Below are positions 10,049-20,400 of a stretch of DNA of 64,000 bases, piece after piece. The notes under the pieces were generated by a model that searched no databases, was not told the origin of the DNA, and saw nothing but the letters and a program-made list of their open reading frames with translations. The translations under genes were made by a program, and so were the position numbers. The stretch is from Capitulum mitella (Eukaryota; Arthropoda; Thecostraca; Pollicipedomorpha; Pollicipedidae): assembly GCA_030062745.1 (NCBI GenBank), contig CP099847.1, forward strand, positions 24,352,923-24,416,922. Reading direction: 5' to 3'. The first letter of the stretch is position 1. Every line of letters begins with the position of its first letter.

Positions 10049-10483
10049 TCTGTGTCGGTCTGTGGCTTTACCGGCGGGCCCGTGGTCTGATGTAAGAGCA
10101 GATTCAGGTTGTGATGTCTCGGTGTTAGTCTGTGGCTGTACCGGCTGGCCTGCAGTATGATGTAAGAGCAGGTTCAGACTGTGATGTCTCTGCGTCAGCC
10201 TGTGGTTGTACCGGCTGGCCTGCAGTGTGATGTAAGAGCAGGTTCAGACTGTGATGTCTCTGCGTCAGCCTGTGGTTGTACCGGCTGGCCTGCAGTGTGA
10301 TGTAAGAGCAGGTTCAGACTGTGGTTCCTCTCTGCGTCAGCCTGTGGTTGTACCGGCTGGCCTGCAGTGTGATGTGAGAGCAGGTTCAAACCGTGATGTC
10401 TCTCTGCGTCAGCCTGTGGTTGTCCGGCTGGCCCGCAGTGTGATGTAAGAGCAGGTTCAGACTGTGGTGCCTCTCTGCGTCAG
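10049..10483 (+). repeat. 70-72-bp array repeating the acceptor and start of POLH exon 6
   Basis: Six copies precede the real exon. The position equivalent to the first exon base lies at 10059, 10129, 10199, 10269, 10341 and 10413, and the true exon starts at 10484. Four copies carry ctgcgtcag followed by CCTGTGGTTGT, identical to the true junction, and the match reaches about 27 bases into the exon. Most copies also contain gatgtaagag, a plausible donor 32 bases after the copied acceptor, so they could act as cryptic 32-base exons. The first copy lacks the AG. Confidence 0.9.
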
Positions 10484-10673
10484 CCTGTGGTTGTACCAGC
10501 TGGCCCGCGGTTTCGACTCGGAGCCGGTCGCTGACCGGCACCTGGCGAAGTCGATCGGCTGCAGTAAGAATTTCCGCGGCCCGGAAGTGCTGCGCACGCG
10601 GGCCAAGGTCAAACACTGGCTCTCCCAGATGGCGTCAGAGGTCAGCGAGCGACTGAAGGGCGACAGAGAGGTG
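10484..10673 (+). CDS. POLH: DNA polymerase eta, exon 6 (thumb to little finger)
   Basis: Reads LWLYQLARGFDSEPVADRHL, then KSIGCSKNFRG, then VKHWLSQMASEVSERLKGDREV. Human POLH has KTIGCSKNFPG at the same place; this starts the little-finger (polymerase-associated) domain that holds the lesion-bearing duplex. The donor was placed at the strong GTGAGT at 10674, giving GDREV and the same spacing as human KDRNDNDR; a weaker GT three bases earlier would only drop the Val. The acceptor is the last of seven near-identical copies in tandem. Confidence 0.93.
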
Positions 10674-11169
10674 GTGAGTCTCCCGTCGGTCTGCTCTGCT
10701 CCAGGTTCGGAGGACCATCTGCCGATTTGTGTATTTGGGCTTTGTCTCTGCTCTTTCCTTGCTCTTCTCTTGTATTTTTATCTTCATTTATTATTCCCCG
10801 TATTTAACTCCTTTCCTTGTTCTGCTTTTTGTCGTCCTGGCCTTTTGTATTTGTGGATGCTGTTCACTATGCCGACACAGCACGGTTAGCTGTCCTGCTT
10901 TTGTCACATTCATTTACTTCTGCCAACAATATGAAATGTTCCCTAAGCCACTGGCTTCCTTTGTGGCAGCAGGTCTGAATACCCGTCTCATTGTTTTTGC
11001 CGTCGCCCCTGTTGGCCCGTGCCCTGCCCCGGCCCTCCCCGAGAACCGGAGTATCTCACCCCTGGCTCTGTTAGTCCTCCTCCCCTCAACCCCGGTCCTT
11101 CCCCAGACCCGGCACGCCTCACCGCTGCTGCGCCGGCGCTCCAGCCGTCTGCCGTTTGCCGTGCCGCAG

Positions 11170-11334
11170 AACCAGCGCACGGCCCGCTCTCTGACGGTGT
11201 ACGTCACCACCGGAGGAGGGCCGCCACGTCAGCCGGGCGTGCGCGCTCACCGGCTACGAGGTCGACACCATCGTCAGCGACGCGTTCACGGTGTTGGCGC
11301 GTCTCAACACGGCGCAGGACGGCCAGCAGGCCTG
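11170..11334 (+). CDS. POLH: DNA polymerase eta, exon 7 (little finger)
   Basis: Begins NQRTARSLTVYVTTG in one frame and continues CALTGYEVDTIVSDAFTVLARLNTAQDG in the next, matching human CALTRYDAHKMSHDAFTVIKNCNT. One base too many lies at about 11208-11222, in a G-rich run; without it the exon has the length its phases need. The end is GCC TG at a GTACGT donor, and the next exon's first G completes the conserved Trp (human TEWSPPLT). The frame problem resembles that in exon 2 and is most simply an assembly error. Confidence 0.88.
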
Positions 11335-13334
11335 GTACGTGAGGCGGCCGACGGTCATCGCCGCCGAGTCGATGGCTGTTACATTCATAGCGTCACGAGG
11401 GTTCAGGTTTTATGTGTCTTGGTGATGAGCGCCTCCGACATGTTTATTCTGCATTTTGTAGGAGTGTTTTGAAGATGTATTTGGATTGCATGAAATGCTG
11501 TGTCCTACGATCCGCTCCTGTGACATTCCGCAAACCTAATAGATTCCAGATGTGATGTTCTGTGCTTCGTGCGAATGCTTAAGATTTTGATACAGTTGTG
11601 TGGTCCAATATTCAGTAACTACTGGGCATCGCGCCCGTCGCCCGTTTTAGGGCTGTAATACGGCCGTAGGATTAGCGACTGTTAAAATGTACAGTGAGGT
11701 TGGAAGGTGCCGTTTTTGTGTCGAAAAATACCAGAAAATATATGCTCCAAAAGGCAACTTATACTCCGGAAGTTTGATCTTGTGCGTCCATCGATTTTGT
11801 TGTTATTGTTGTTCATTGGTGTTTTCGGGCGCGCCGACTACTGAGATCATTTTGCTCCCAAATGCGTCCATCGAAAAGCTACATGATAACCATGTTGATA
11901 AGTTTCTAACCTTGTGAGCAAATTACTTCGTCTCCATTCAGTGAAAAGCAGGCATGATATCATAATTGACTTACACCAAGAACATCAACCTAAATCAGTA
12001 TTACTCTTTGCCAAGTTTTGTACTCCAAAGCAAAAATTTATACTCCGACACTGAGAACAAAATCCAAATTTGCAACCCAGCTGTACAATCGTATTCCTCA
12101 ATGCTGTTAAATATTCCTGCTATTTCTGTTATTACAGATTATTTGTTTCAAACAAAAGTCTTTGAAAATTAGAAAACAATATGCTTTTGACTGCAAAATC
12201 TCCAGGTGAGCTCTTTGATGGGGTCAAGCGCCTCATGTTTGCAAAAATGGTAATAGTATGAAACATTTTTTTGTGGTGGGCTTCTCACCTGTGGGCGAAT
12301 CCTGGCTACTCTACTGTTTTTATGATATTCGCTATTTTTCATAAGAGTATTTTTTATTTGATACTGTGCGTTATGGTATAATTTAAAAATGCTTAAATAC
12401 TCGTGATAGATGCGAAGGCACTTCAAACAGACGGCCTTGCGATGGTCGCTGGACAAGTCTGTTTTCACTCAGGTGCGCACAATTATGTAACGTCGTCGCC
12501 AATGCTACGAGATAGTCATTCTCTTCGAGCTTCAGATGGACTAGACGGCCTCCTCTGAACCTCGACTGGTTTGGCATAGCGTTTCCTGGAATTGCGCGGC
12601 CTCCTGCATTATCCATGCTCGTAAAATACAGCTCTGACATCATCTCTATCAATATTTGCCAGCGATGCAATCTTGACTCGGCAGAAAACTAACTTGGGCT
12701 GACATTTTGTCGGAATATGTTCAGAAGCGCCGCAGATGTGTAGCCGGTGAGTTAAGATAGCCGTGTTGCATAATGAGAGGGGGATATCTGGATGACGAAT
12801 GATTGGGGAGATCTCCTGCGTATTGATGTCGAATTAGCGTCGGAGATGTGGCTTGCACAGTGTTACGTGCTCCCTGTTTCCTCAGTTTATGTCCGGTTAT
12901 CGTATGTGGTCACGAACGGCACCATGACTCACCACGTCACTCTGTCGCCGGCGACGAATTAAAAAGATAACTAATGGTAAACTCCGGAATCACAGATGTC
13001 CTGAATCAGGTTTTGGCTGTAAATGCTCGGCTGTGTTATAAACAGACGGATAATTCAAGACAAATTGCTGCGTGATGACATTGCTGAATACTGTGACTCA
13101 GTTTTCGGTTCGGATCGCATTAGATAATTATCCAAAACATGGCTGCCGGTGGTTGTAGCCTCTATGCTGGGATTGTTTTGATACTTCCACCGTATTAAAG
13201 GCCAGAGCTGCGTCTATGTGTCCAAAGAGTGAGTTCGATTCGTAGGCTGAATCCGGACGCCACGCGTCTGAGCCTGAGCGCGGCGGCCGGTACCGAGGAC
13301 ACCGATCTGAGCTGGCACCCCCGCTCCGTTGCAG
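11335..13334 (+). other. POLH intron 7
   Basis: About 2.0 kb of moderately AT-rich DNA. No exon matching the polymerase was needed or found here; exon 7 joins directly to the last exon in phase. No repeat or mobile element was recognised. Confidence 0.8.
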
Positions 13335-16059
13335 GGAGCCAGCGCTGGTGAACCTGGGCCTGTCGGCAGGCAAGTTCTCCGAGGCGCCGTCGCCGGGCTG
13401 CGGCAACATCGCCGCCATGTTCTCCCGGCTGCCGGCCGCGGCGCGCGCCTCACGGGCGGGACAGGCTGCCACGGCAGGCGCCTCACGGGCGGGACAGGCT
13501 GCCACGGCAGGCGCCTCACGGGCGGGACAGGCCGCCGTGGCAGGCGCCTCACGGGCGGGACAGGCTGCCACGGCAGGCGCCTCACGGGCGGGACAGGCCG
13601 CCACGGCAGGCGCCTCACGGGCGGGACAGGCTGCCACGGCAGGCGCCTCACAGGCGGGACAGGCTGCCACGGCAGGCGCCTCACGGGCGGGACAGGCCGC
13701 CACGGCAGGCGCCTCACGGGCGGGACAGGCTGCCACGGCAGGCGCCTCACAGGCGGGACAGGCTGCCACGGCAGGCGCCTCACGGGCGGGACAGGCTGCC
13801 ACGGCAGGCGCCTCACGGGCGGGACAGGCTGCCACGGCAGGCGCCTCACAGGCGGGACAGGCTGCCACGGCAGGCGCCTCACAGGCGGGACAGGCTGCCA
13901 CGGCAGGCGCCTCACAGGCGGGACAGGCCGCCACGGCAGGCGCCTCACGGGCGGGACAGGCTGCCACGGCAGGCGCCTCACGGGCGGGACAGGCTGCCAC
14001 GGCAGGCGCCTCACGGGCGGGACAGGCTGCCACGGCAGGCGCCTCACGGGCGGGACAGGCCGCCGTGGCAGGCGCCTCACGGGCGGGACAGGCCGCCGTG
14101 GCAGGCGCCTCACGGGCGGGACAGGCTGCCACGGCAGGCGCCTCACGGGCGGGACAGGCCGCCGTGGCAGGCGCCTCACAGGCGGGACAGGCCGCCGTGG
14201 CAGGCGCCTCACGGGCGGGACAGGCCGCCGTGGCAGGCGCCTCACGGGCGGGACAGGCTGCCACGGCAGGCGCCTCACGGGCGGGACAGGCCGCCGTGGC
14301 AGGCGCCTCACGGGCGGGACAGGCTGCCACGGCAGGCGCCTCACGGGCGGGACAGGCCGCCGTGGCAGGCGCCTCACAGGCGGGACAGGCCGCCGTGGCA
14401 GGCGCCTCACGGGCGGGACAGGCTGCCACGGCAGGCGCCTCACGGGCGGGACAGGCCGCCGTGGCAGGCGCCTCACGGGCGGGACAGGCTGCCACGGCAG
14501 GCGCCTCACGGGCGGGACAGGCCGCCGTGGCAGGCGCCTCACAGGCGGGACAGGCCGCCGTGGCAGGCGCCTCACAGGCGGGACAGGCTGCCGCGGCAGA
14601 TGCGGGACAGGCTGCGACGGGTTCGGTGGGGTCGCCAGAGGCCTGCCAGGGGGCTGATGTGGGGGCAGAGAAGGACGAGACGAATCGCACAGGAGCGTCA
14701 GAAGATAGCAGCGTGAGGACAGGTGATTCTGGAAAGATAGCACGAAATGCGAAAAAAGAGACCAGCGAAACGGAACATAATGAGATGGAGTTGGGAGACA
14801 ATGAGGTCCAAGCCGAAAAAGGCATAGAGGTTGTAGAAAATGTCTCGATATTCGGTGCAAACGCTGGTAAATGTGACGAGGAAACCACCGACGATACCAC
14901 GTGTCATGCGAGGTCCACGTCTTTGAGCCACAGTGGCGAACAGTGTCCCGGAAAGCGGTCATCAGACGACTCCGACATGAACGAACACACTTCTAAGGTC
15001 GCCAGAGCCCTGCCTGCGCATTCCTGCGCCCATGCTGACGACGCCGGCAGCGACCGGTCCACGCGCCTCCCGGAGCCGCCCACTGGTGGCACAACTGGAG
15101 CCTCCGGCGCTGTCCCCGCCGCCCGGGGCGGCTTCTTCGCGCGGAAGGAGCGAGAGATCAAAACCCGTCTGGCCGCCGCCGCCGCCGCCGCAGCCGCCGC
15201 TGAACCTGTCCCCGCCCCTCTTCCGGCGGCCGCCGAGCCGGCACCTCGGGTCACGGCCGGCCACAGAGGTGGCGGCAGCCCGGTCCGCCGCGGCCGCGGC
15301 CGCGGCCGGGTCGCCTCCAGCCCGCGGCGGCGGGGCCGCGGCCGGCCGGCGCTCGACGCCCGGCCGGCCGCCGGCTCACCGCCCGGGCCGTTCGCGCTGG
15401 AGCCGGAGGCGCTGGACCCGGAGGCGCTGGCCGCGCTGCCGCCGGAGCTGCGCGAGGAGATCGAGGCGCAGCTGGCGCGCCAGCAGCGCCGCCGCGAGCA
15501 GGGCCGGCGCTGGCGCGGCGGCATCCGGCGCTACCTGCGGGCCGCCGGCGAGGGAGCGGCCGCGGCCGCCGGCGCCGGCTCGGGGTCGGCCGCGGCGCGA
15601 GCCGGCGCGGAGCAGGCGGCGTCGAGCGCGCTCGAGTCGCTGCCGGGGCCCTCTGGTGTCGGAGCGGCGGCGGAGGAGGAAGAGGAGGCGCCTGCGGCCC
15701 TTGAATCTGTGGCCGGGCCGTCTGGAGTGACGCAGACGGCGACGAACGGGCCGGCCGCCGATCCCGGAGCGTCCGCCGCGGCCGCGGAGCCGCCGCTCGG
15801 CGACCGAGAGCCCGCCGCCGGCCAGCCTGCGCCCACTGACGCCTGCCCGCGCTGCGGCCAGCCAGTCTCGCCCTGGGAGCTGCCCGAGCACCTCGACTAC
15901 CACGTGGCGCTGGAGCTGTCGGAGCAGCCGACGCCGCCGCCGGCGCGGCCGCCGCCGGCGCGCGCGGCCCAGCCGGCGCGGCGCCGCGGCCGGCCCAGCA
16001 AGGCCGAGACGCTGCGCAGGGCGGGCGAGGTGCGCTCGATCGACGCCTTCTTCAGGTGA
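13335..16059 (+). CDS. POLH: DNA polymerase eta, last exon (end of little finger and regulatory tail)
   Basis: The first residues, EPALVNLGLSAGKFSEAP, match human SPPLTMLFLCATKFSASAP, closing the little finger. A tail of about 870 residues follows. It holds 35 copies of an 11-residue AGQAATAGASR-type repeat (13447-14601), an acidic Ser/Thr-rich stretch, GGFFARKEREIK (15124-15160), a run of ten Ala, and two AT-hook-like motifs (GRGRP near 15335, RRRGRPSK near 15980). Then come a UBM-like helix with the Leu-Pro core (DPEALAALPPELREEI, about 15412-15465), a UBZ zinc finger (CPRCG with EHLDYH, 15838-15918) and the terminal RSIDAFFR (16033-16056). The UBZ keeps the Asp that binds ubiquitin in human POLH. 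FF motifs of these kinds bind Rev1 and PCNA in known polymerases. The predicted protein is about 1,308 residues against 713 in human. The stop is TGA at 16057-16059. Confidence 0.92.
13447..14601 (+). repeat. 33-bp coding minisatellite, 35 copies, in the POLH tail
   Basis: Each 33-base unit encodes ASRAGQAATAG or a variant. Only two residues vary much: Arg or Gln at position 3 (CGG or CAG) and Thr or Val at position 9 (ACG or GTG). Higher-order order is visible: Gln-Thr units recur every third copy at units 7, 10 and 13, and units 25-29 are repeated in the same order as units 30-34. The last copy decays to AAADAGQ. At least four of the six frames stay open across the array, so only homology with the flanking polymerase sequence identifies the real frame. 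Confidence 0.95.
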
Positions 16060-17230
16060 CGCCGCGGCCAGGCGGGGCGCGTTTGAACGCCGAGGTCGGC
16101 GCGGCGCATGCCGTCCTCCGGATGCGTTAGTTAGGATATTGTTAAATCAGAACTTATACTTACCGAGGTCCTGGAAGTAGGATTTTGGACAATGTGATCT
16201 TTACGGTTGTTCCCGTGTGAAAGTATACCTCGGTCTGGGTTAGTAGGATTGTATTTGCATCCGCGGCGTCATAAGAGGGTTATGGACGTAATCCAATGAC
16301 GTGCCGAGGATGGGTTGCTGAGCAATCTCACATCAGGCGGAGCCGTGTATTCCGTCCTGCCGGCTTTACTGGTCTCGTCGTTATTGTTGTTCAATACCGA
16401 GCGTATTTCTGACGAATCTGTCTACTTCTTCGTCGATGGATGTCCTTGTTTTCACACCCGGTGTGCAACATTCGCAATATATTGGATAATCTGTGGGAAT
16501 GTTAATCTGTTTATGCTCAAAAGGCGCCGAGGGCGTCTTATGCACGGGCCGCTGGCCGCAGAGCCCATCCCAGGCAGCTTTATTTGCCTTTTTGTCGTCT
16601 GCAGTGCAGAGACTGTCCTAATGCCGTTGCCGTGCAGCGAAAGCTAAGCACATTCTGGAACGAATGCCGCGACGGCACGGTGACGGGACAGATTTCGTCA
16701 GACTGAGCAGCCGACGACCATGAGCAATACTCCTGTCTTCCTGGTAAACGTTCCATACGTTGAAGACTTTGATGCACTTCTTTTGATGTTCCATGTGTGT
16801 TGTTTCGCTTTCGTGGTGTGTGGTCCGGAGGTGGAAGAACATTGGGCTCTGTTGTGCATTCTGAGGACGCGCTGTTATTAATTATGACTGCATATCATGT
16901 TGATTGTTTATCCTGGCGACAAATGGTCCCTATGACGGTCCAGACGAAGGCCACTTGTTTGCCGCTCTGCGAAGAGGCCGTGCAGCGGCATTCATGACGC
17001 ATTGCGCAATTTAACAGGCTACTCTATTTTCGTTTGATGCTGCACGGGTTTCTAAGTACTGTCCGCGGGCCTGCGGAGGGCAGTGTCCTCCCACTCGTGC
17101 TCGGTTTCCAGCAAACTCCGTCACCAGCTAAAACCCGCCGTCCAAACCGCTTAATCAGCCTCTGCAGGTACATCCGCGGTCGCGGCTGGATCCAATCAGC
17201 CTGCAATTAACCGCACCAGCTGGGCGAACC
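16060..17230. other. Intergenic spacer between POLH and PTK7
   Basis: About 1.2 kb following the POLH stop. No gene was recognised. I noticed no canonical AATAAA signal in the first kilobase. Composition is mixed and CpG is present throughout. Confidence 0.6.
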
Positions 17231-17400
17231 TGCCGGCTGGCCGCGCATGCGCAGTGCGCCGCCGCCAGCAGAAGGCGGCCGTGCGTACAAGCCGGCCGGC
17301 CGCCAGTCGAGGGGCGTTGCTCCGCGTGGTACGACGTCGGGTCACGCTGCTCTGTCTCGGGCGTTGGCACGTGTGCTGTCGCCGCGCCGCCGCCGCCGGG
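17231..17400 (+). promoter_or_regulatory. CpG-rich proximal promoter or 5' untranslated region of PTK7, with NRF-1-like site
   Basis: CpG-dense DNA immediately before the PTK7 start codon. CGCGCATGCGCA at 17242-17253 fits the palindromic NRF-1 consensus YGCGCAYGCGCR at every position. The start codon sits in a good context (gccgccgggATGG). No TATA box was seen, as is usual for such promoters. The transcription start cannot be placed from the sequence. Confidence 0.45.
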
Positions 17401-17431
17401 ATGGACCGCGCGCCGCTCTGGCTCTGTCTAG
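17401..17431 (+). CDS. PTK7: PTK7/off-track, exon 1 (start of signal peptide)
   Basis: Ten codons plus one base, MDRAPLWLCL-G, ending at a GTGGGT donor. The last G joins the CC at the start of exon 2 to make Ala, giving MDRAPLWLCLAGLLLAASVA, a textbook signal peptide with cleavage likely after SVA. This tiny exon was found by looking for a phase-1 signal-peptide start upstream of the Ig1 exon; the exact join and the ideal hydrophobic core support it. It lies 10.9 kb upstream of exon 2, so intermediate untranslated or alternative exons cannot be excluded. Confidence 0.75.
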
Positions 17432-20400
17432 GTGGGTGTCTGCGTGGGCGGCGCCGGCTCGGAGGCTGCGATCGATTTTCGCATGGCGACAGGCCTACTG
17501 CCGTGCCGTGGCCCCCCTGGAGGCGCTGACTAAGGGGTGATCCCGTCCCTAGGGGATCGATATTGTAGTCGGTCGGCGCCCCCTTCCGGTGCTCGCGCAC
17601 AGACATGATACGCCGGCACGCAATCCGCGTGCTAGGAAGGGTGATGGTTGTTTCAGAATGCGACTGGGACCCATTAAATGCGCCGGTTTAATGTACCCAT
17701 CCAATGCACACATTGGGGCACATAAAGGTTGCAGACAGAGGGGGCACAATCTACGCACGTAAACGCGTGAAGTACGTTTGGCAACGCGTTTGTGCACGCC
17801 TTTTATTTCATTTATTGGCATGTTCTCTATATCATGTCTTTTTCGGTGGACTGGATATGCAGAAGTTGGGACATGCTTGGCAGCGCTTATGTTTGCACGC
17901 CTCGGGGTCTTACGAACTGCAGGGACTGGACAAGGTCACGACTTACATCGTACAAAGACGCGACTCTGTGTACACTCATTCGATGTGCTCGCCCAGTCCC
18001 TGCCAAATGTCGTCGAGTTGCAAGCAGCGCGAAAGTGACTTAATTTGTTCAAACACTGCAGGATTTTGGCCATTTAATGTTGCATGGACTCGTGAGGTCG
18101 CTTGACTGGACGTCATTTATTTGATGTTATCAATCTGGGGCGTATAAAGGTTGCCTCTGGTGTGCATCGAATCCAAGATATCTCGTGTCGGCTGGCCTAT
18201 GCTTTACAGCTCTACTGTTCCTGCTCGTGAAATAATACGGTGATTTCATTCCCTTCCCCCGTCTCTCACATGTTTCTCTGTTTCTGTTCCTCTGTTTCTC
18301 TGTTGATATGCCTCATACGTTTCTCTGAACTGATAACACTGCGTCGTTGAAATTTTGTGGAATTGGCGCCTCCGTGGCCTGCCTGTTCCCAGTGGCCCAT
18401 CTCACGAGTTTAATCCACCACCTTCTGGCGGGATCGTAGTTAAGGTCGCCTGCAGCACAGAGGCTCTGTCGCCGTTTCGTGGAATCGTTCGAACGATATC
18501 GCGAAGCAGCGAACTCGTGGTTAAGAAATTCCACAGCGATGGGTTGAATTACTGGGCCTGTTGGCAGCTGTTCCGGTCGTTTTTGGTGTGGTCAGTCCGT
18601 TCAAACGCCACAGTCAATCTGTGGCCCCGCCCGCCTCCACACAGGCAGGGCAATGCCCATTGCCCAACGCATTAATCCGATTTCTGCTGCTTTCCCACCC
18701 ATCTCAGCGTCCTGATCGGCTCTTAGACTTTGTCGTATGGGGACACCGATGTCGACTTTCACAACATGGCCATGTTTCAAGTGACAGAATGTCACCCCGA
18801 GATGGCGGTACGGGTGGCTGTGCCGCAGCTAGGCGGCCTCGGGTCACGCGCCGACTCGGCCTGTTGGAGGTGTTTGTCGACGCTGTTCCCTGCAGTGGCG
18901 GTCTCCAGTCGCAACGCTCGGCGTCAGTGGTCGCGGGCAGGGTAAAGCCGCACTGGCGATCACTCCACGGTCTGACTGTTACACCCCGCACCGAGGGCAG
19001 TCGTCAGTCGCGGGAAACAGTCGCCCGGGGCCAGCGGGCGGACCTCGCCGGACTGTCCGTTCCCTGGCGCGGGTCACGGGTCGTTTCGGGAACCGTGTTG
19101 GCCTGGTCTTGGGGCTAAAACAATGGCATGAGTGACGGCCAATGGATCTTTGACCAGATGTTTTCGGTTTTCCTCGAAAATAAAGCGTAACTCGCATTGG
19201 AGCTTTTTAGTGTTTGGGATTTCGGGGGAAATCCGTAACGCAGTACATTGTGTTTTCTGTCCAATGCGGTCAGTTTTGATGTATTATTTCGGTAACTAAA
19301 CAGTCGCGCAGGTTGAGTGCTGAACATGGACGGGTTCTGTCAACCGTGCTGTCTACCATCGAATTTTCATCGCGGTCTCCTCGAACGCGAGCCAAAAGGT
19401 CGCTTCCGCTTCGGACGTTCTCTCGCTTTGTGCAGCCGACGAAGCCAGACGCTCTGCAACGTTTTGCCAGTCTAAAGAGCGCGTTCTTTTTGACCGGTTG
19501 CAACGGGTTCAGGGAGTCCCCAGCACGCGACGTCCACTGCGGTCAGCCAGAGACTCACCCCTCGTCTCCCACCGGGATCTGAAAGCTCACGGTGGCTTCT
19601 GCGACGGCTTGTCGGCATCTATGCTCGGCCAGTGCGGAGTCAGTTGCCGTGTTACGCGAAAGCATGTGTGGAGGATCGCGCTGCGTTGCTTGGAACACGG
19701 GCAAATCATTCTGAAATGAATCATTCATTCATGTGTCATGAAATTAATGGACGCCCCAGCACATGCAGGTAGCACGAAGCCCCGAACAGTGATATAGGAG
19801 TATCGACGCCTCTGTGTGCACGGCAGTCATGACCATCGTCTTCTGACGTATGAGGTTTACGTGATTTCGTGTATTTAGGTCTCAGTCTTTTCACTTTTGG
19901 GGCTGGAGTTTAGCGGGCTGTTGTGGTGCGGTATCCTGTCTTCTCTCCTCACTATACTTGTTTCATCAAACATTCACGTCCGACGCTCAACGATCGTTCT
20001 GTGTGTCGCCACTTGACAGCGAAGGACCTTTATTCCATCGTATTCCACTGTTACATGTTTGCCGTCGTTGGTGCGGCGAAAGGTACCGAAACTTTCGCCA
20101 CATTTGAAACCGTACATTTCGACCGTTTCTGCGCCGGTCTGTGTGTGTTGTAGCGCGCGTCATGCGGCCTCCCGAGCCGCGGCCGTGAGGCCGTCACCAG
20201 ACGTGCTCCAGGAGCTGCAGTGGAGCGTGGTCCGGCTGTCTCTCCGCCCGTAATGGCTCCGTCCAGTGTTTAGGGGACCTGGCGACTTTACTGTGCCCCG
20301 TATCGCGCCGCCGGCCGGATGCTTTTCGACTGGTCGGGATCAGACGTGATTAATGGGCCATTACCGCGGTAAACAAGGAGATCCGCTCGTTTTGGTGGCG

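Noticed and set aside
13200-13300. Peptide TRLSLSAAAGTED as an alternative exon before the last POLH exon
   Set aside because: Exon 7 joins directly to 13335 in phase with the conserved Trp and the KFS motif, leaving no place for it.
13128-14962. Two minus-strand open frames of 580-590 codons and a second plus frame across the POLH repeat
   Set aside because: A 33-bp period without stops keeps many frames open. Only the RAGQAATAG frame continues the polymerase domain on one side and the UBZ on the other.
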